A stretch of DNA of 64,000 bases from positions 124,001 through 188,000 of the forward strand of contig JAEWIE010000040.1 of assembly GCA_023387375.1 (NCBI GenBank), in the 5' to 3' direction. Origin of the DNA: Bacteroidota bacterium (GTDB lineage Bacteria; Bacteroidota; Bacteroidia; Flavobacteriales; Weeksellaceae). This document shows, in pieces, positions 51,201-59,152 of this stretch; within the stretch, counting starts at the first letter, position 1; the number at the start of each line of letters is the position of its first letter. The position numbers and the translations under genes are program-made. A model generated the notes under the pieces. That model was given only the letters and a program-made list of their open reading frames with translations. It ran no database searches and was not told the DNA's origin.

Positions 51201-51342
51201 ATCTTCCCAAGGTGCGGTGTACGAGCAGAAGGATCCACTTGTGATTTACAAGCAAGAATCTTTTTACCTTTTCAGTGAAATGGTTGAAAAGATTAACATG
51301 GAAACTATTTCCTTTTTATACAAAGGAGAAATCCCAAGCTAA
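48271..51342 (+). CDS. secA: Protein translocase ATPase SecA
   Basis: A 1,023-residue SecA motor driving export through SecYEG. Walker A MATGEGKT near residue 192, DEVDSVLVDDARTPL, GMTGTAETE, and the RQLRGRAGRQGDPG helicase motif are intact, with the helical wing and scaffold domain complete. It ends SFLYKGEIPS, right after the wing region, so the flexible linker and the CxC...CH zinc tail seen in many SecAs are absent. An insertion in the first nucleotide-binding domain (around residues 330-400) is typical of Bacteroidota. Confidence 0.97.
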   Translation: MSFLDQVLKGFLGDKNAKDLKEVKKVVAKIKAAEPSIKELSDQELRAKTQEFKELLKSGTQTITEEIHKLEEQIKNSTNIDEKEGMFTQIDALKKDSYQVEEKILDSILPEAFAVVKETARRWAENGEIRVAASDWDKNLAENKDFVEIQGEEAVWKNHWNAHGTPVVWDMVHYDVQFIGGVVLHSGKIAEMATGEGKTLVGTLPIYLNALSGRGVHVVTVNDYLAKRDSAWMGPIYQFHGLSIDCIDNHQPNSDGRRNAYNSDITYGTNNEFGFDYLRDNMVTSPSELVQRELNFAIVDEVDSVLVDDARTPLIISGPVPQGDRQEYDVLKPAVDRIVSVQKQTITHIFNEAKKLIAAGKTKEGGFKLLQAYRGLPKSRPLIKFLSETGNKTLLQKTEAQYMQDNNRDMPKVDQDLYFVIDEKNNQIDLTDKGVEYLSAGVEDKDFFVLEDIGTEIAELEAKNLDKDAEFAAKEDLFRNFAEKSERVHTLSQLLKAYTLFEKDDEYVVIDGEVKIVDEQTGRIMDGRRYSDGLHQAIEAKENVKIEAATQTFATVTLQNFFRMYNKLAGMTGTAETEAGELWEIYKLDVVVIPTNRPIQRDDRQDLVFKTNREKYNAVIEEIEKLTAEGRPVLVGTTSIDISQLLSRALQLRKINHQVLNAKLHKKEAEIVAEAGRPGQVTIATNMAGRGTDIKLVQEVKEAGGLAIIGTERHDSRRVDRQLRGRAGRQGDPGSSQFYVSLEDNLMRLFGSERIAKMMDRMGHKEGEVIQHSMITKSIERAQKKVEENNFGIRKRLLEYDDVMNKQRDVIYKKRKNALFGDHLKFDIANMIFDVSQSIVNKTKLQGDYKEFEYEIIRSFTMEAPVSESDFKSKTSAQLIQIVFKAAEQDYQNRLELMKEKTFPIIENVYKNQGSMFKMIQVPFSDGTKTITIVTDLEKAYETKCQSLIEDFEKNITLSIIDENWKLHLREMDDLRRSSQGAVYEQKDPLVIYKQESFYLFSEMVEKINMETISFLYKGEIPS

Positions 51343-51363
51343 TTTTCAAGGAGTGAATAAAAG

Positions 51364-51400
51364 AAGACCCAGGCTTTCAAAAGTCTGGGTTTTCTTTTTT
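51364..51400 (+). terminator. Terminator of secA
   Basis: A 10-bp stem with one G-T pair (51367-51376 with 51381-51390), extendable by three pairs, 4-base loop, and a T run. It starts 21 bases past the secA stop. Confidence 0.87.
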
Positions 51401-51527
51401 GGCCTGATGCTGAGAGATGCCAAGCTCCGCTAGTCTGGTTTTCACGGTGTTTGGCTTATTTTTATGGAGGATTGCAAGGTTTTGATTTTATTTTTTAGTA
51501 ATTTTAAAGTCTCAATTGTAAAATAGA

Positions 51528-52505
51528 ATGGCATTAATAAACTTATCAAATCAAGTCGCTTTAGGCGTTGATATCGGAGGTACCAATACCAAATACGGAC
51601 TTGTAAATCACCGTGGTGAAATACTAGGGAAGGGCCGAATCAAGACCGAGGACTATGAGACCCCACAAGAACTTGTCGACGCACTTTATCAAGCCATAAA
51701 GCCTCTAATCGAGGAGCATTGTTCTGATAACAAATCGTTTGAAGGAATCGGTGTTGGTGCACCGAATGCAAATTATTATCGTGGGACGATTGAACATGCG
51801 CCTAACTTGAAATGGAAAGGCGTGATTCCTTTTGCAGAAATGATGACCCAAAAATTTGGTGTACCCTGCAAAATGACAAACGATGCAAATGCTGCCGCTT
51901 TAGGAGAGATGCTATACGGCGCTGCGCGCGGAATGAAAGATTTCATAATGGTCACGCTAGGTACGGGAGTAGGAAGTGGAATTGTCTGTGGAGGAAGACT
52001 CGTCTATGGACACGATGGATTTGCAGGGGAACTTGGACATACCATTGTGAAGCCCAATGGCAGAAAGCACTGGAGTACAGGTTCGGAAGGTGCATTAGAG
52101 TCTTATGCTTCGGCAACAGGCATTGCCATTACGGCAAAGAAAATGCGAGCAGAGTTTCCGGAATCACTTCTAAATCAATACGCCGAAGAAGATATCAATT
52201 CAAAAACAGTACATGAATGCGCGATAAAGGGAGACCCCACTGCGATAGAAGTTTTCCGTTACACAGGCCAGAAATTAGGAGAAGCCTTGGCGAACTTTGT
52301 TATGTTTTCTTCTCCTCAAGCTATTCTTCTTTTCGGAGGTGTGATTCAAGCAGGAGACTTCATTCTTAAACCTACAAAACTTCATATGGAACGCAATTTA
52401 TTGCCAATATTTAGAAGCAAGGTAAAATTAGTTTTTAGTGAGCTAAATGAGGCGGACGCAGCCATCCTAGGTGCAAGTGCACTGGTTTGGGAAAATAGTT
52501 TATAA
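51528..52505 (+). CDS. ROK family glucokinase-like sugar kinase
   Basis: 325 residues. Phosphate-binding GVDIGGTNTK near residue 15, GVGAPNANY, catalytic NDANAAALGE near residue 120 (Asp base), TLGTGVGSGIV and GHDGFAGELGHT. The zinc motif of ROK proteins, CxCGxxGCxE, is replaced by a stretch GRKHWSTGSEGALE with no cysteine. It phosphorylates hexoses, probably glucose, inferred from the family. Single-gene transcript is likely. Confidence 0.88.
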   Translation: MALINLSNQVALGVDIGGTNTKYGLVNHRGEILGKGRIKTEDYETPQELVDALYQAIKPLIEEHCSDNKSFEGIGVGAPNANYYRGTIEHAPNLKWKGVIPFAEMMTQKFGVPCKMTNDANAAALGEMLYGAARGMKDFIMVTLGTGVGSGIVCGGRLVYGHDGFAGELGHTIVKPNGRKHWSTGSEGALESYASATGIAITAKKMRAEFPESLLNQYAEEDINSKTVHECAIKGDPTAIEVFRYTGQKLGEALANFVMFSSPQAILLFGGVIQAGDFILKPTKLHMERNLLPIFRSKVKLVFSELNEADAAILGASALVWENSL

Positions 52506-52616
52506 TCCCTTTTAGTTAATCCCCGAAAGAATTTTACAATTAGAAAAGTCCCAATCATAGTGAGGTGAGAAGGTCTCAGTACACGAGTTAGGGCAAGAAT
52601 TTATTTTTTTAATACA

Positions 52617-53174
52617 ATGGAATCGGAAAAATTTGAAACAATCGTATTTGGCGGTGGATGTTTTTGGTGTGTAGAAAGCTGTTTTGACCTACTAAAAGGA
52701 ATCGAAAAGGTGATTTCTGGATACAGCGGAGGTCATGTTCCAAATCCAACTTATGAAGCTGTTTGTACGGGAGAAACAGGGCACGCGGAGGTCGTAAAAT
52801 TAATTTACGATCCTAAAATAATTTCTTTTGAACAGCTTATGGAAGTGTTTTTCTTTTTGCACGATCCCACACAGCTTAATCGTCAGGGAAATGATATAGG
52901 AACCCAATACCGTTCTATTGTTTTTTACGATTCGCCTGAGCAAAAAGAGCGAATTGAAAAAGCAATGGAAGTATCGAAGGCTGGGGGAAAATGGCAAGGC
53001 GAGTATGTTACGAAGGTAGAGCCTCTTAAGGAATTCTACACAGCTGAGACTTACCACCAAGGATACTACTGGGAAAACCCGGGTACCCCTTATTGCAGCA
53101 CAGTTGTCGGACCAAAAATTGCAAAATTTAATGCCTATTTTGGGCAAAAAGAAATGCTAAAAGAGACCGTTTAA
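52617..53174 (+). CDS. msrA: Peptide methionine sulfoxide reductase MsrA
   Basis: 185 residues, repairing methionine-S-sulfoxide in oxidised proteins. Active-site motif GGGCFWCVE with Cys15 as the nucleophile, followed by SGYSGGHVPNPTYE, CTGETGHAEVV, and FWQEHxPTQ-type segment HDPTQLNRQGNDIGTQYRS. No export signal, so cytoplasmic. A terminator shared with the GNAT gene follows. Confidence 0.96.
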   Translation: MESEKFETIVFGGGCFWCVESCFDLLKGIEKVISGYSGGHVPNPTYEAVCTGETGHAEVVKLIYDPKIISFEQLMEVFFFLHDPTQLNRQGNDIGTQYRSIVFYDSPEQKERIEKAMEVSKAGGKWQGEYVTKVEPLKEFYTAETYHQGYYWENPGTPYCSTVVGPKIAKFNAYFGQKEMLKETV

Positions 53175-53194
53175 GGTAATTGAAGGAATTGAAT

Positions 53195-53223
53195 AAAGGG
53201 GAAAGTGTTAAGCTTTCCCCTTT
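53195..53223. terminator. Bidirectional terminator between msrA and the ElaA-like gene
   Basis: An 11-bp perfect stem AAAGGGGAAAG (53195-53205) with 53213-53223, 7-base loop and flanking A/T tracts. The loop overlaps the stop codon of the minus-strand acetyltransferase gene. Confidence 0.82.
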
Positions 53224-53666
53224 TTCATTTCACTATGCGGTATTCCATCCTCTAGATAGGATTTGCCTGTGGGTTCAAATCCAAACTCAGCGTAAAACTG
53301 CAAGAGATAGTCTTGTGCAGAAATACAGATATTGTCTGTTTTAAAATTTTTATTAATTGCCTCTAAGCTATTGGTTATTAACTGTTTTCCAAGTCCGATT
53401 CCTCGGAAGTCTTTCGTCGTTAATACACGACCTATAGAGGCCTCTGGGTATTTTAAACCAGGGGCAAACACTCTGCAATAGGCGGCGATTGCATTATTTG
53501 ATTCGGCCCATATATGCAGAGCTTTTTGATCATCAAAGTCCATATCTTGGTAGAGGCATTGTTGTTCTAGAACAAAAACCTCGGATCTGGCCGCCAAAAT
53601 TCTGTACAGTTCTGCGCTCTGTAATTCTTCGAATGATTTGCAATGCCAAATAAAGTTACCCATCAA
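53208..53666 (-). CDS. ElaA-like GNAT acetyltransferase
   Basis: A 152-residue GNAT-fold protein. The opening FIWHCKSFEELQSAELYRILAARSEVFVLEQQCLYQDMD fits the ElaA group; SIGRVLTTKDFRGIGLGKQL is the acetyl-CoA pyrophosphate loop. Substrate unknown. It overlaps engB by 11 bases, so the two are coupled, with this gene downstream. Met2 is an alternative start. Confidence 0.88.
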   Translation of the reverse strand: MMGNFIWHCKSFEELQSAELYRILAARSEVFVLEQQCLYQDMDFDDQKALHIWAESNNAIAAYCRVFAPGLKYPEASIGRVLTTKDFRGIGLGKQLITNSLEAINKNFKTDNICISAQDYLLQFYAEFGFEPTGKSYLEDGIPHSEMKKGKA

Positions 53667-54279
53667 ATCGAACTTTGTTTTTCACGAGCATCTGATTGGT
53701 TTGATCAATATAGGAGAGAACTTCGTCTCCTCCTATTTTTTTTTCAGCAGAGGTAATAAACATATGGGGAAGGTCTTCCCATAGTTCAAGCATTTTTGTT
53801 CTATAGACTTCCACATTTTTGTTCACATTGCCTGGCGAAAGCTTGTCAGCTTTCGTAAACACGACGGAAAAAGGAATTTGACTCTCGCCCAGCCATTGCA
53901 TGAATTCTAGGTCTATTTTTTGGGGAGCATGACGTACATCCACAAGAACAAAGAGGTTCACCAAATTCACGCGGTTTAGTACATAGTTTGTAATCAATTT
54001 TTCAAAGTCTTTTCGTTTTACTTTGGAGACTTTTGCATAGCCATATCCTGGTAAGTCCGTAAGATACCACTGTTCATTGATTAAGAAATGATTGATGAGC
54101 TGTGTTTTACCCGGAGTTTGTGAGGTTTTTGCCAGATCCTTGTGATTCATCATCGCATTAATAAGCGAGGATTTTCCTACGTTGGATCTTCCGATAAAGG
54201 CGTATTCTGCACGATTCGGTTCTGGACATTCCTGCCATTTAGAGGAACTCTTTAAAAACTCTGCGTTTTTGATTATCAT
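53656..54279 (-). CDS. engB: Ribosome biogenesis GTPase EngB (YsxC)
   Basis: A 207-residue small GTPase needed for assembly of the large ribosomal subunit. G1 GRSNVGKS at residues 30-37, G3 DLPGYGYA, G4 FTKADK and G5 TSAEKKIG. The N-terminus and length fit YsxC. Upstream of and overlapping the ElaA-like gene, likely one operon. Confidence 0.95.
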   Translation of the reverse strand: MIIKNAEFLKSSSKWQECPEPNRAEYAFIGRSNVGKSSLINAMMNHKDLAKTSQTPGKTQLINHFLINEQWYLTDLPGYGYAKVSKVKRKDFEKLITNYVLNRVNLVNLFVLVDVRHAPQKIDLEFMQWLGESQIPFSVVFTKADKLSPGNVNKNVEVYRTKMLELWEDLPHMFITSAEKKIGGDEVLSYIDQTNQMLVKNKVRFDG

Positions 54280-54326
54280 GATTCTCTTTATTCAAAAGTT
54301 TATAAAAAACCTCGAGGGCTTCTATT

Positions 54327-54352
54327 AAAAAAGGAAGCAAAAACTTCCTTTT
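54327..54352 (-). terminator. Terminator of the alpha/beta hydrolase gene
   Basis: A 9-bp perfect stem AAAAGGAAG (54329-54337) with 54344-54352, 6-base loop, T-rich on the minus strand side. It begins 5 bases past the hydrolase stop. Confidence 0.72.
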
Positions 54353-54356
54353 CTAA

Positions 54357-55115
54357 TTATTTATTTTTTAGCCATTCATATAAGAGGGCGTTGAATTCGT
54401 CTGGTTTTTCCATCATGGCTGCATGGCCACACTTGTCAATCCAAAATAGATTCGAATTCGGAATTAGTCGATCCATTTCCACGGCCACTTCTGGGGGGGT
54501 TACAGAATCTTGTTTGCCCCAGATGATACAAGTAGGGGCTTTTATTTTATGGAGTTCGTTTTCCATATTGTGTTTGATTGCACTGCGCGCAAGCATCACA
54601 GTTTTAATTCCCTTACCTCGGTCGTTTACAATAGAGAAGACTTCGTCCACCAATTCATCTGTCGCAATGTCAGGGTCGTAAAAAACCTCCTGAGCCTTTG
54701 CCTTCATGTATTCGCGGTCGCTTTTACGAGGAAAGCTATCGCCGAAGCTTCTTTCATAGAGTCCAGAACTTCCTGTTAGAACAAGATGCTTTACGAGTTC
54801 AGGTCTTGAGAGTGTAAGTATTAAGCCCACATGACCACCCATGGAGTTTCCTACGACGGTCGCAGGTTCGCCTACTTGTTCTTCAATAAATTTGGCAACG
54901 TATTTCGCGATGCTAGTCAAATTGGTGTTAAGGACGGGAAGATCGTAAATCGGCAGTTCGGGAAAGTACACTCTAAATCCTCGTGAGGAAAAGAAAGAGA
55001 TGAGGCTTGTGAAATTACTCAACCCACCCATCAGACCTTGTAACAGGACGATAGGATGACCCTCGCCTTCCATAATATAGGAGAATTTTTTTTCTTTTTT
55101 GGTTTTAAATAACAT
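54357..55115 (-). CDS. Alpha/beta hydrolase
   Basis: 252 residues with the alpha/beta-hydrolase fold. LLQGLMGGLSNF forms the oxyanion region, GNSMGGHVG holds the nucleophile Ser near residue 92, WGKQDSVTPP the Asp and CGHAAMMEKP the His. No signal peptide. It resembles esterase/lipase or acyl-enzyme types of the MhpC group; substrate unknown. Confidence 0.88.
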   Translation of the reverse strand: MLFKTKKEKKFSYIMEGEGHPIVLLQGLMGGLSNFTSLISFFSSRGFRVYFPELPIYDLPVLNTNLTSIAKYVAKFIEEQVGEPATVVGNSMGGHVGLILTLSRPELVKHLVLTGSSGLYERSFGDSFPRKSDREYMKAKAQEVFYDPDIATDELVDEVFSIVNDRGKGIKTVMLARSAIKHNMENELHKIKAPTCIIWGKQDSVTPPEVAVEMDRLIPNSNLFWIDKCGHAAMMEKPDEFNALLYEWLKNK

Positions 55116-55135
55116 ATAACGCTTGATAGCTAGAG

Positions 55136-55143
55136 CAAAAGTA
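55136..55143 (-). promoter_or_regulatory. -7 box TACTTTTG of the hydrolase gene
   Basis: A perfect TAnnTTTG on the minus strand, 20 bases upstream of the ATG at 55115. No -33 partner at usual spacing. Confidence 0.45.
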
Positions 55144-55312
55144 CAAATTTACGAAAACATTTGACCATAAAATCAAATCGATTAAAAGTAATAAAAATGC
55201 TGTAAAGTAAATTACCCTTTTCGATAAAAAATTTCTGCAATTTCCACTTTTGCTATAAGGCCTTTTAAATCAAAGGTTTAGTTCTTGGGTTAAAAGTTAT
55301 AAACATTAAGTC

Positions 55313-55332
55313 AAAAAGTGGGAAAAAGTGGG
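55313..55332 (+). promoter_or_regulatory. MraZ-type operator (GTGGG repeats)
   Basis: AAAAAGTGGG twice in direct succession (55313-55322 and 55323-55332), so GTGGG recurs with a 10-base period and 5-base spacer, the repeat layout bound by MraZ upstream of dcw operons. It ends 20 bases before the -7 box, overlapping where a -33 element would be. A possible degenerate third TGGG lies further upstream, out of register. Confidence 0.75.
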
Positions 55333-55352
55333 AGCTTTTGGAAATAATTATA

Positions 55353-55360
55353 TAAATTTG
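55353..55360 (+). promoter_or_regulatory. -7 box TAAATTTG of the dcw operon
   Basis: A perfect TAnnTTTG ending 6 bases before the mraZ ATG, so mraZ mRNA probably starts next to or on its start codon. The nearest TTTG is only 12 bases upstream, too close for a standard -33 box; the MraZ repeats occupy the expected position. Confidence 0.55.
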
Positions 55361-55366
55361 TCCCAA

Positions 55367-55840
55367 ATGAAGAATTTTATTGGCACATACGAATGCAAAA
55401 TTGATGACAAGGGTCGTCTGAAAGTGCCTTCATCGCTGGCAAAGCAGATGGAGGGATTTGAAGGAGAGACATTTGTCATTAAACGCGCTGTGTTCCATAA
55501 TTGTCTAGAAGTTTATCCTTTAACCTATTGGGATAAATTGATGGGCAAAATTAACAAATTGAATCGTTTTGTTAAAAAGAATGCCGATTTCATCCGAATG
55601 TTTACTGCAGGTGTAAAAACAGTACAACTAGATAGTGCGGGACGGATTCAAATTTCAAAAGACCTAACTGTTTTTGCAGGACTTAGAAAAGAGGTGGTTG
55701 TAACAAGTGCAGGAGAGCTTTTCGAGGTTTGGGATAAAGAGGCTTATGAGGAGGTGATTTCTACGAATCAAGAAGATTTTGCAAATCTTGCACAAGAGGT
55801 AATGGGAGATTACGGAGTAGAAGATATTGAATTAGAGTAA
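55367..55840 (+). CDS. mraZ: Transcriptional regulator/division protein MraZ
   Basis: 157 residues with two AbrB-like SpoVT halves: TYECKIDDKGRLKVPSSLA and TVQLDSAGRIQISKDL. MraZ represses the dcw operon through GTGGG repeats, two of which are present just upstream. A GTG at 55328 would add residues, but it lies inside the operator; ATG 55367 gives the family start. First gene of the dcw cluster; rsmH follows after 24 bases. Confidence 0.95.
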   Translation: MKNFIGTYECKIDDKGRLKVPSSLAKQMEGFEGETFVIKRAVFHNCLEVYPLTYWDKLMGKINKLNRFVKKNADFIRMFTAGVKTVQLDSAGRIQISKDLTVFAGLRKEVVVTSAGELFEVWDKEAYEEVISTNQEDFANLAQEVMGDYGVEDIELE

Positions 55841-55864
55841 AATAAGGCATAAGGCCATCAAAAT

Positions 55865-56767
55865 ATGGACAAGGAATATCATAACCCAGTGCTTTTAAAG
55901 CAAAGTGTCGATGAATTAGTCACCGACCCCGATGGTGTTTATGTAGACTGCACTTTTGGAGGAGGAGGGCATTCACGTGAGATCCTTTCCCGACTTTCCT
56001 CGAAAGGAAAACTTTATAGTTTCGATCAGGATTTGGATGCGCTTGCGAATCGCATTTCGGATGATCGATTTACTCTCGTAAACCAAAATTTTCGATTTCT
56101 TGAAAACTCAATGCTTATGTATGGCGTTTCTCAGGTCACGGGTATTCTTGCTGATTTAGGCGTATCCTCTCATCAATTTGATGAGGCACAGCGAGGCTTT
56201 TCTACTCGTAGTGAGGCTCCGTTAGACATGAGAATGAATGTGATGCAAAGTCTAGATGCTAAAAAAGTAATTAATGAATACGAAGAAGAAGCTCTAGCGG
56301 ATTTGTTCTACAATTATGGAGAACTAAGAGATGCAAGAAAGTTAGCGCGCGTTATCGTACACCAAAGAAAAGGAAAATCCATTGAAACTACTGCAGATCT
56401 TAAGGCTGTTTTTGCCTTTATTCCTGCTTTTAAACAGAACAAGTTCTTTGCACAAGTCTTTCAAGCCATTCGAATTGAAGTGAACCAAGAACTAGATGCA
56501 TTAAGAGAAATGCTTCTCCAATCACACCGCATTTTAAAGCCAGAAGGCCGCCTTGTTATCATTTCCTATCATTCTTTGGAAGATAGACTTGTTAAACGAT
56601 TTTTAAAGAATGGGAAATTTGAAGGCGAACCCGAACGTGACGTTTATGGGAATTATGAAAAAGCGTTTGAACTATTGAAAAATAAGGCTTCTGTGCCTTC
56701 GCAGGATGAAATTGAATCCAACTCAAGAGCGCGAAGTGCTAAGATGCGCACAGGGATTAAATTATAA
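55865..56767 (+). CDS. rsmH: 16S rRNA (cytosine-1402-N4)-methyltransferase RsmH
   Basis: A 300-residue methyltransferase modifying C1402 of 16S rRNA, the same nucleotide as RsmI in this window. YHNPVLLKQSVDEL at the N-terminus, VDCTFGGGGHS for SAM binding, LADLGVSSHQFD and SYHSLEDRLVKRF are the family motifs. Standard second gene of the dcw cluster. Confidence 0.97.
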   Translation: MDKEYHNPVLLKQSVDELVTDPDGVYVDCTFGGGGHSREILSRLSSKGKLYSFDQDLDALANRISDDRFTLVNQNFRFLENSMLMYGVSQVTGILADLGVSSHQFDEAQRGFSTRSEAPLDMRMNVMQSLDAKKVINEYEEEALADLFYNYGELRDARKLARVIVHQRKGKSIETTADLKAVFAFIPAFKQNKFFAQVFQAIRIEVNQELDALREMLLQSHRILKPEGRLVIISYHSLEDRLVKRFLKNGKFEGEPERDVYGNYEKAFELLKNKASVPSQDEIESNSRARSAKMRTGIKL

Positions 56768-56805
56768 ACAAAAAGGTCAGTTTTTTTCTGACATGAAAGT
56801 ATAAA

Positions 56806-57168
56806 ATGGCAAAAAAGCGCGCATATCAGTCCAAGAAAAAATTAACCTTTATTGATATTATTAAAGGTAATTTTCTCAATAGAGACGAGATTAAAGCGCA
56901 TTATAAATATTTTTTGTTGCTCTTCTTTCTTATGATCAGTATGATTTATAGCAACCATCTTGTAAATCAGAAAATTGAGAAAGTAAATGCATTAAAGGAA
57001 GCGAGTGAGGAATACAAATCACGAAATGCTTATGCACAGAGCAGACTTATTAAAGTAAAGATGGAATCAGAATTAGGAAAGGAAATGATAACGGACTCTT
57101 TAATGACCTTAGAGAGTCATCCACATAAATTACTAATAAAACTCGACTCGATCCATGCAGCGAAATAG
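56806..57168 (+). CDS. ftsL: FtsL-like cell division protein
   Basis: 120 residues: a basic N-terminus (MAKKRAYQSKKKLT), one membrane helix (about 36-52), and a coiled-coil periplasmic part (KIEKVNALKEASEEYKSRN). Position between rsmH and the PBP gene and this topology fit FtsL; sequence identity is low for the family, as usual in Bacteroidota. Overlaps the next gene by 14 bases. Confidence 0.82.
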   Translation: MAKKRAYQSKKKLTFIDIIKGNFLNRDEIKAHYKYFLLLFFLMISMIYSNHLVNQKIEKVNALKEASEEYKSRNAYAQSRLIKVKMESELGKEMITDSLMTLESHPHKLLIKLDSIHAAK

Positions 57169-59146
57169 TGAGTACGACATTAAACGAAAACGAACCTTAC
57201 GGTGGGGATATTTCTTCGCCCTAGTTGCTATTGGTACGTTTGTCGTTTTTCTCGCGAGGATTATTGTTCTGCAAAATACCAATGTGGAGGAGATTAAAGA
57301 AGATTATATTAGTAAAAACTATCGAGAAGCAGTCTTAAAAGCAGCTCGTGGTAATCTCTATGCGGCCGACGGATCCATTCTTGCCACGACTGTTATGCGT
57401 TACGACATTTATCTTGATTTTAAAGTGATCAGAGATACGGCCTACACCAATAATATTGGACCTTTAACGGATTCCCTAAGCTTAATGTTTGGAAAGCCCA
57501 GAACGTATTTTCGTCAAAAATTCGATACCCAGCGTAAGAAAGAAAACCAATATTTCAGTCTTGTGAAAGGATTAGATTTCGATGAGTATGATCGGATTCG
57601 CAAATTCCCACTTTTTAACAAAGGGAAAAACCGTGGGGGCTTTATTGTGGATCGAAATTACCGTCGTGAACTTGCTACATCCGAAATTGGTGCGGGGACG
57701 ATTGGAATGGATAATGGAAAGTATCAGTCTGGACTAGAGGGAGCTTTTTCGAAGTTCCTAAGTGGAAAGGATGGTAAGCGTTTAGAGCAACGAATTAATT
57801 CTTCTCAGTGGAAACCTATCGATTATTGGAAAGTGCAGGAGCCCATTGATGGACAAGACGTGTATACCACGCTAGATCTTCGCATTCAGGACATTGCAAA
57901 TTCCGCACTTGAAAAGCAGTTAATTGAATTTGATGCAGATCACGGAAGTGTGATTGTCATGGAAGTAAAAACAGGGAAAGTTCGAGCTATGGTGAATTTA
58001 CGCCGTACGGAACCTGGAGTTTATGTAGATGCATATAATTATGCGCTGAAAGATGCAACGGAGCCTGGTTCCACTTTTAAAACGGTTTCTCTCTTAGCCG
58101 CAATGGACGATGGGTTTATTAACGAAGAAACGACGGTCGATGTAGGCAATGGCTCATGGTCCTATGCAGGACAACGCATCACTGACGATCATGGCGGGGG
58201 AGTATATGATATAAGTGAAGTGCTTGCCAAATCAAGTAACGTCGGTTCAGCTAAACTTATAACTAAGTTTTATGGAGACAATCCTGAAGTATTCCTTGAC
58301 CATTTACGACGTTGGAAACTTTTTGAAAAAATGGACATTGAGCTGCCAGGTATTACCAAACCGTTTATACAAACGCCACAAAGTGATCGTTGGAGCAAAG
58401 GTGCCTTAGCTTCGATTTCGTTTGGTTATGCCGTTCGTTTAAATACGCTCCAACTTGCCACTTTTTATAATGGTATTGCCAACGGAGGCAAAATGGTAAA
58501 ACCGCTTTTTATTGACAAAGTGATGAAAGACGGACATGTTTACTTTGAAGCGCAACCTGAGGTTATGGTAAATAAGATGGCCTCACAAAAAGCCATAAAA
58601 ATGATGACCTCTGCCTTAACGAAAGCTGTTGTAAAAGGAACCGCGCGAAGCATCTTTACTCCTAATCTAAGTATGGCGGGGAAAACGGGAACGGCAAGAT
58701 TCGAATATTGGAAACCTGGACCAAGTAAATACCAAGCCTCTTTTGGAGGGTTTTACCCAGCAGACAATCCCAAGTATACTTGCTTCGTTGTTGTGAATCA
58801 ACCTGATAAGTCGAAAAGTTATTACGGTAGTACCGTTGCCGCTCCTGTATTTAAAGAAATTGCAGGAAAAACCTTTCTTAAAACGCCACAAAACATTGAG
58901 AAGGAACTCCTTGTAGATAAGAAAGTAGACTTAAGCAAATTAACGCGTGTCGAGCCCAAGGTGACTGTTCGCGGAGGTGTAATGCCAAGCGTTGTAGGAT
59001 TAATTGGAAAAAATGTGATACCTGCACTAGAAAACCAAGGGTATCGAGTGGATTATAAAGGTGTAGGCCGAATTAAGGAGCAATTTCCTTTGGAAGGAAG
59101 AGCCATTAACAAAGACCAAAGAATTTATTTGACGCTTCAAAATTAG
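57155..59146 (+). CDS. ftsI: Penicillin-binding protein FtsI with PASTA domain
   Basis: A 663-residue division transpeptidase. Membrane anchor about residues 15-35, a non-catalytic domain, then the transpeptidase domain: nucleophile Ser306 in PGSTFK, SSNVG (SxN) and GKTGTA (KTG). A C-terminal PASTA domain (about 605-663; MPSVVGLIGKNVIPALE) is present, which is less usual in Gram-negative FtsI but common in Bacteroidota. Overlaps ftsL and lies 6 bases before murE. Confidence 0.96.
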   Translation: MQRNSEYDIKRKRTLRWGYFFALVAIGTFVVFLARIIVLQNTNVEEIKEDYISKNYREAVLKAARGNLYAADGSILATTVMRYDIYLDFKVIRDTAYTNNIGPLTDSLSLMFGKPRTYFRQKFDTQRKKENQYFSLVKGLDFDEYDRIRKFPLFNKGKNRGGFIVDRNYRRELATSEIGAGTIGMDNGKYQSGLEGAFSKFLSGKDGKRLEQRINSSQWKPIDYWKVQEPIDGQDVYTTLDLRIQDIANSALEKQLIEFDADHGSVIVMEVKTGKVRAMVNLRRTEPGVYVDAYNYALKDATEPGSTFKTVSLLAAMDDGFINEETTVDVGNGSWSYAGQRITDDHGGGVYDISEVLAKSSNVGSAKLITKFYGDNPEVFLDHLRRWKLFEKMDIELPGITKPFIQTPQSDRWSKGALASISFGYAVRLNTLQLATFYNGIANGGKMVKPLFIDKVMKDGHVYFEAQPEVMVNKMASQKAIKMMTSALTKAVVKGTARSIFTPNLSMAGKTGTARFEYWKPGPSKYQASFGGFYPADNPKYTCFVVVNQPDKSKSYYGSTVAAPVFKEIAGKTFLKTPQNIEKELLVDKKVDLSKLTRVEPKVTVRGGVMPSVVGLIGKNVIPALENQGYRVDYKGVGRIKEQFPLEGRAINKDQRIYLTLQN

Positions 59147-59152
59147 AGTAGA

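Noticed and set aside
51401..51527. Possible structured RNA between secA and the ROK gene
   Set aside because: Short gap after the terminator with only a weak partial inverted repeat and no known riboswitch pattern.
55328..55366. GTG start extending MraZ by 13 residues
   Set aside because: The extension runs through the GTGGG operator and the -7 box; MraZ family start is at 55367.
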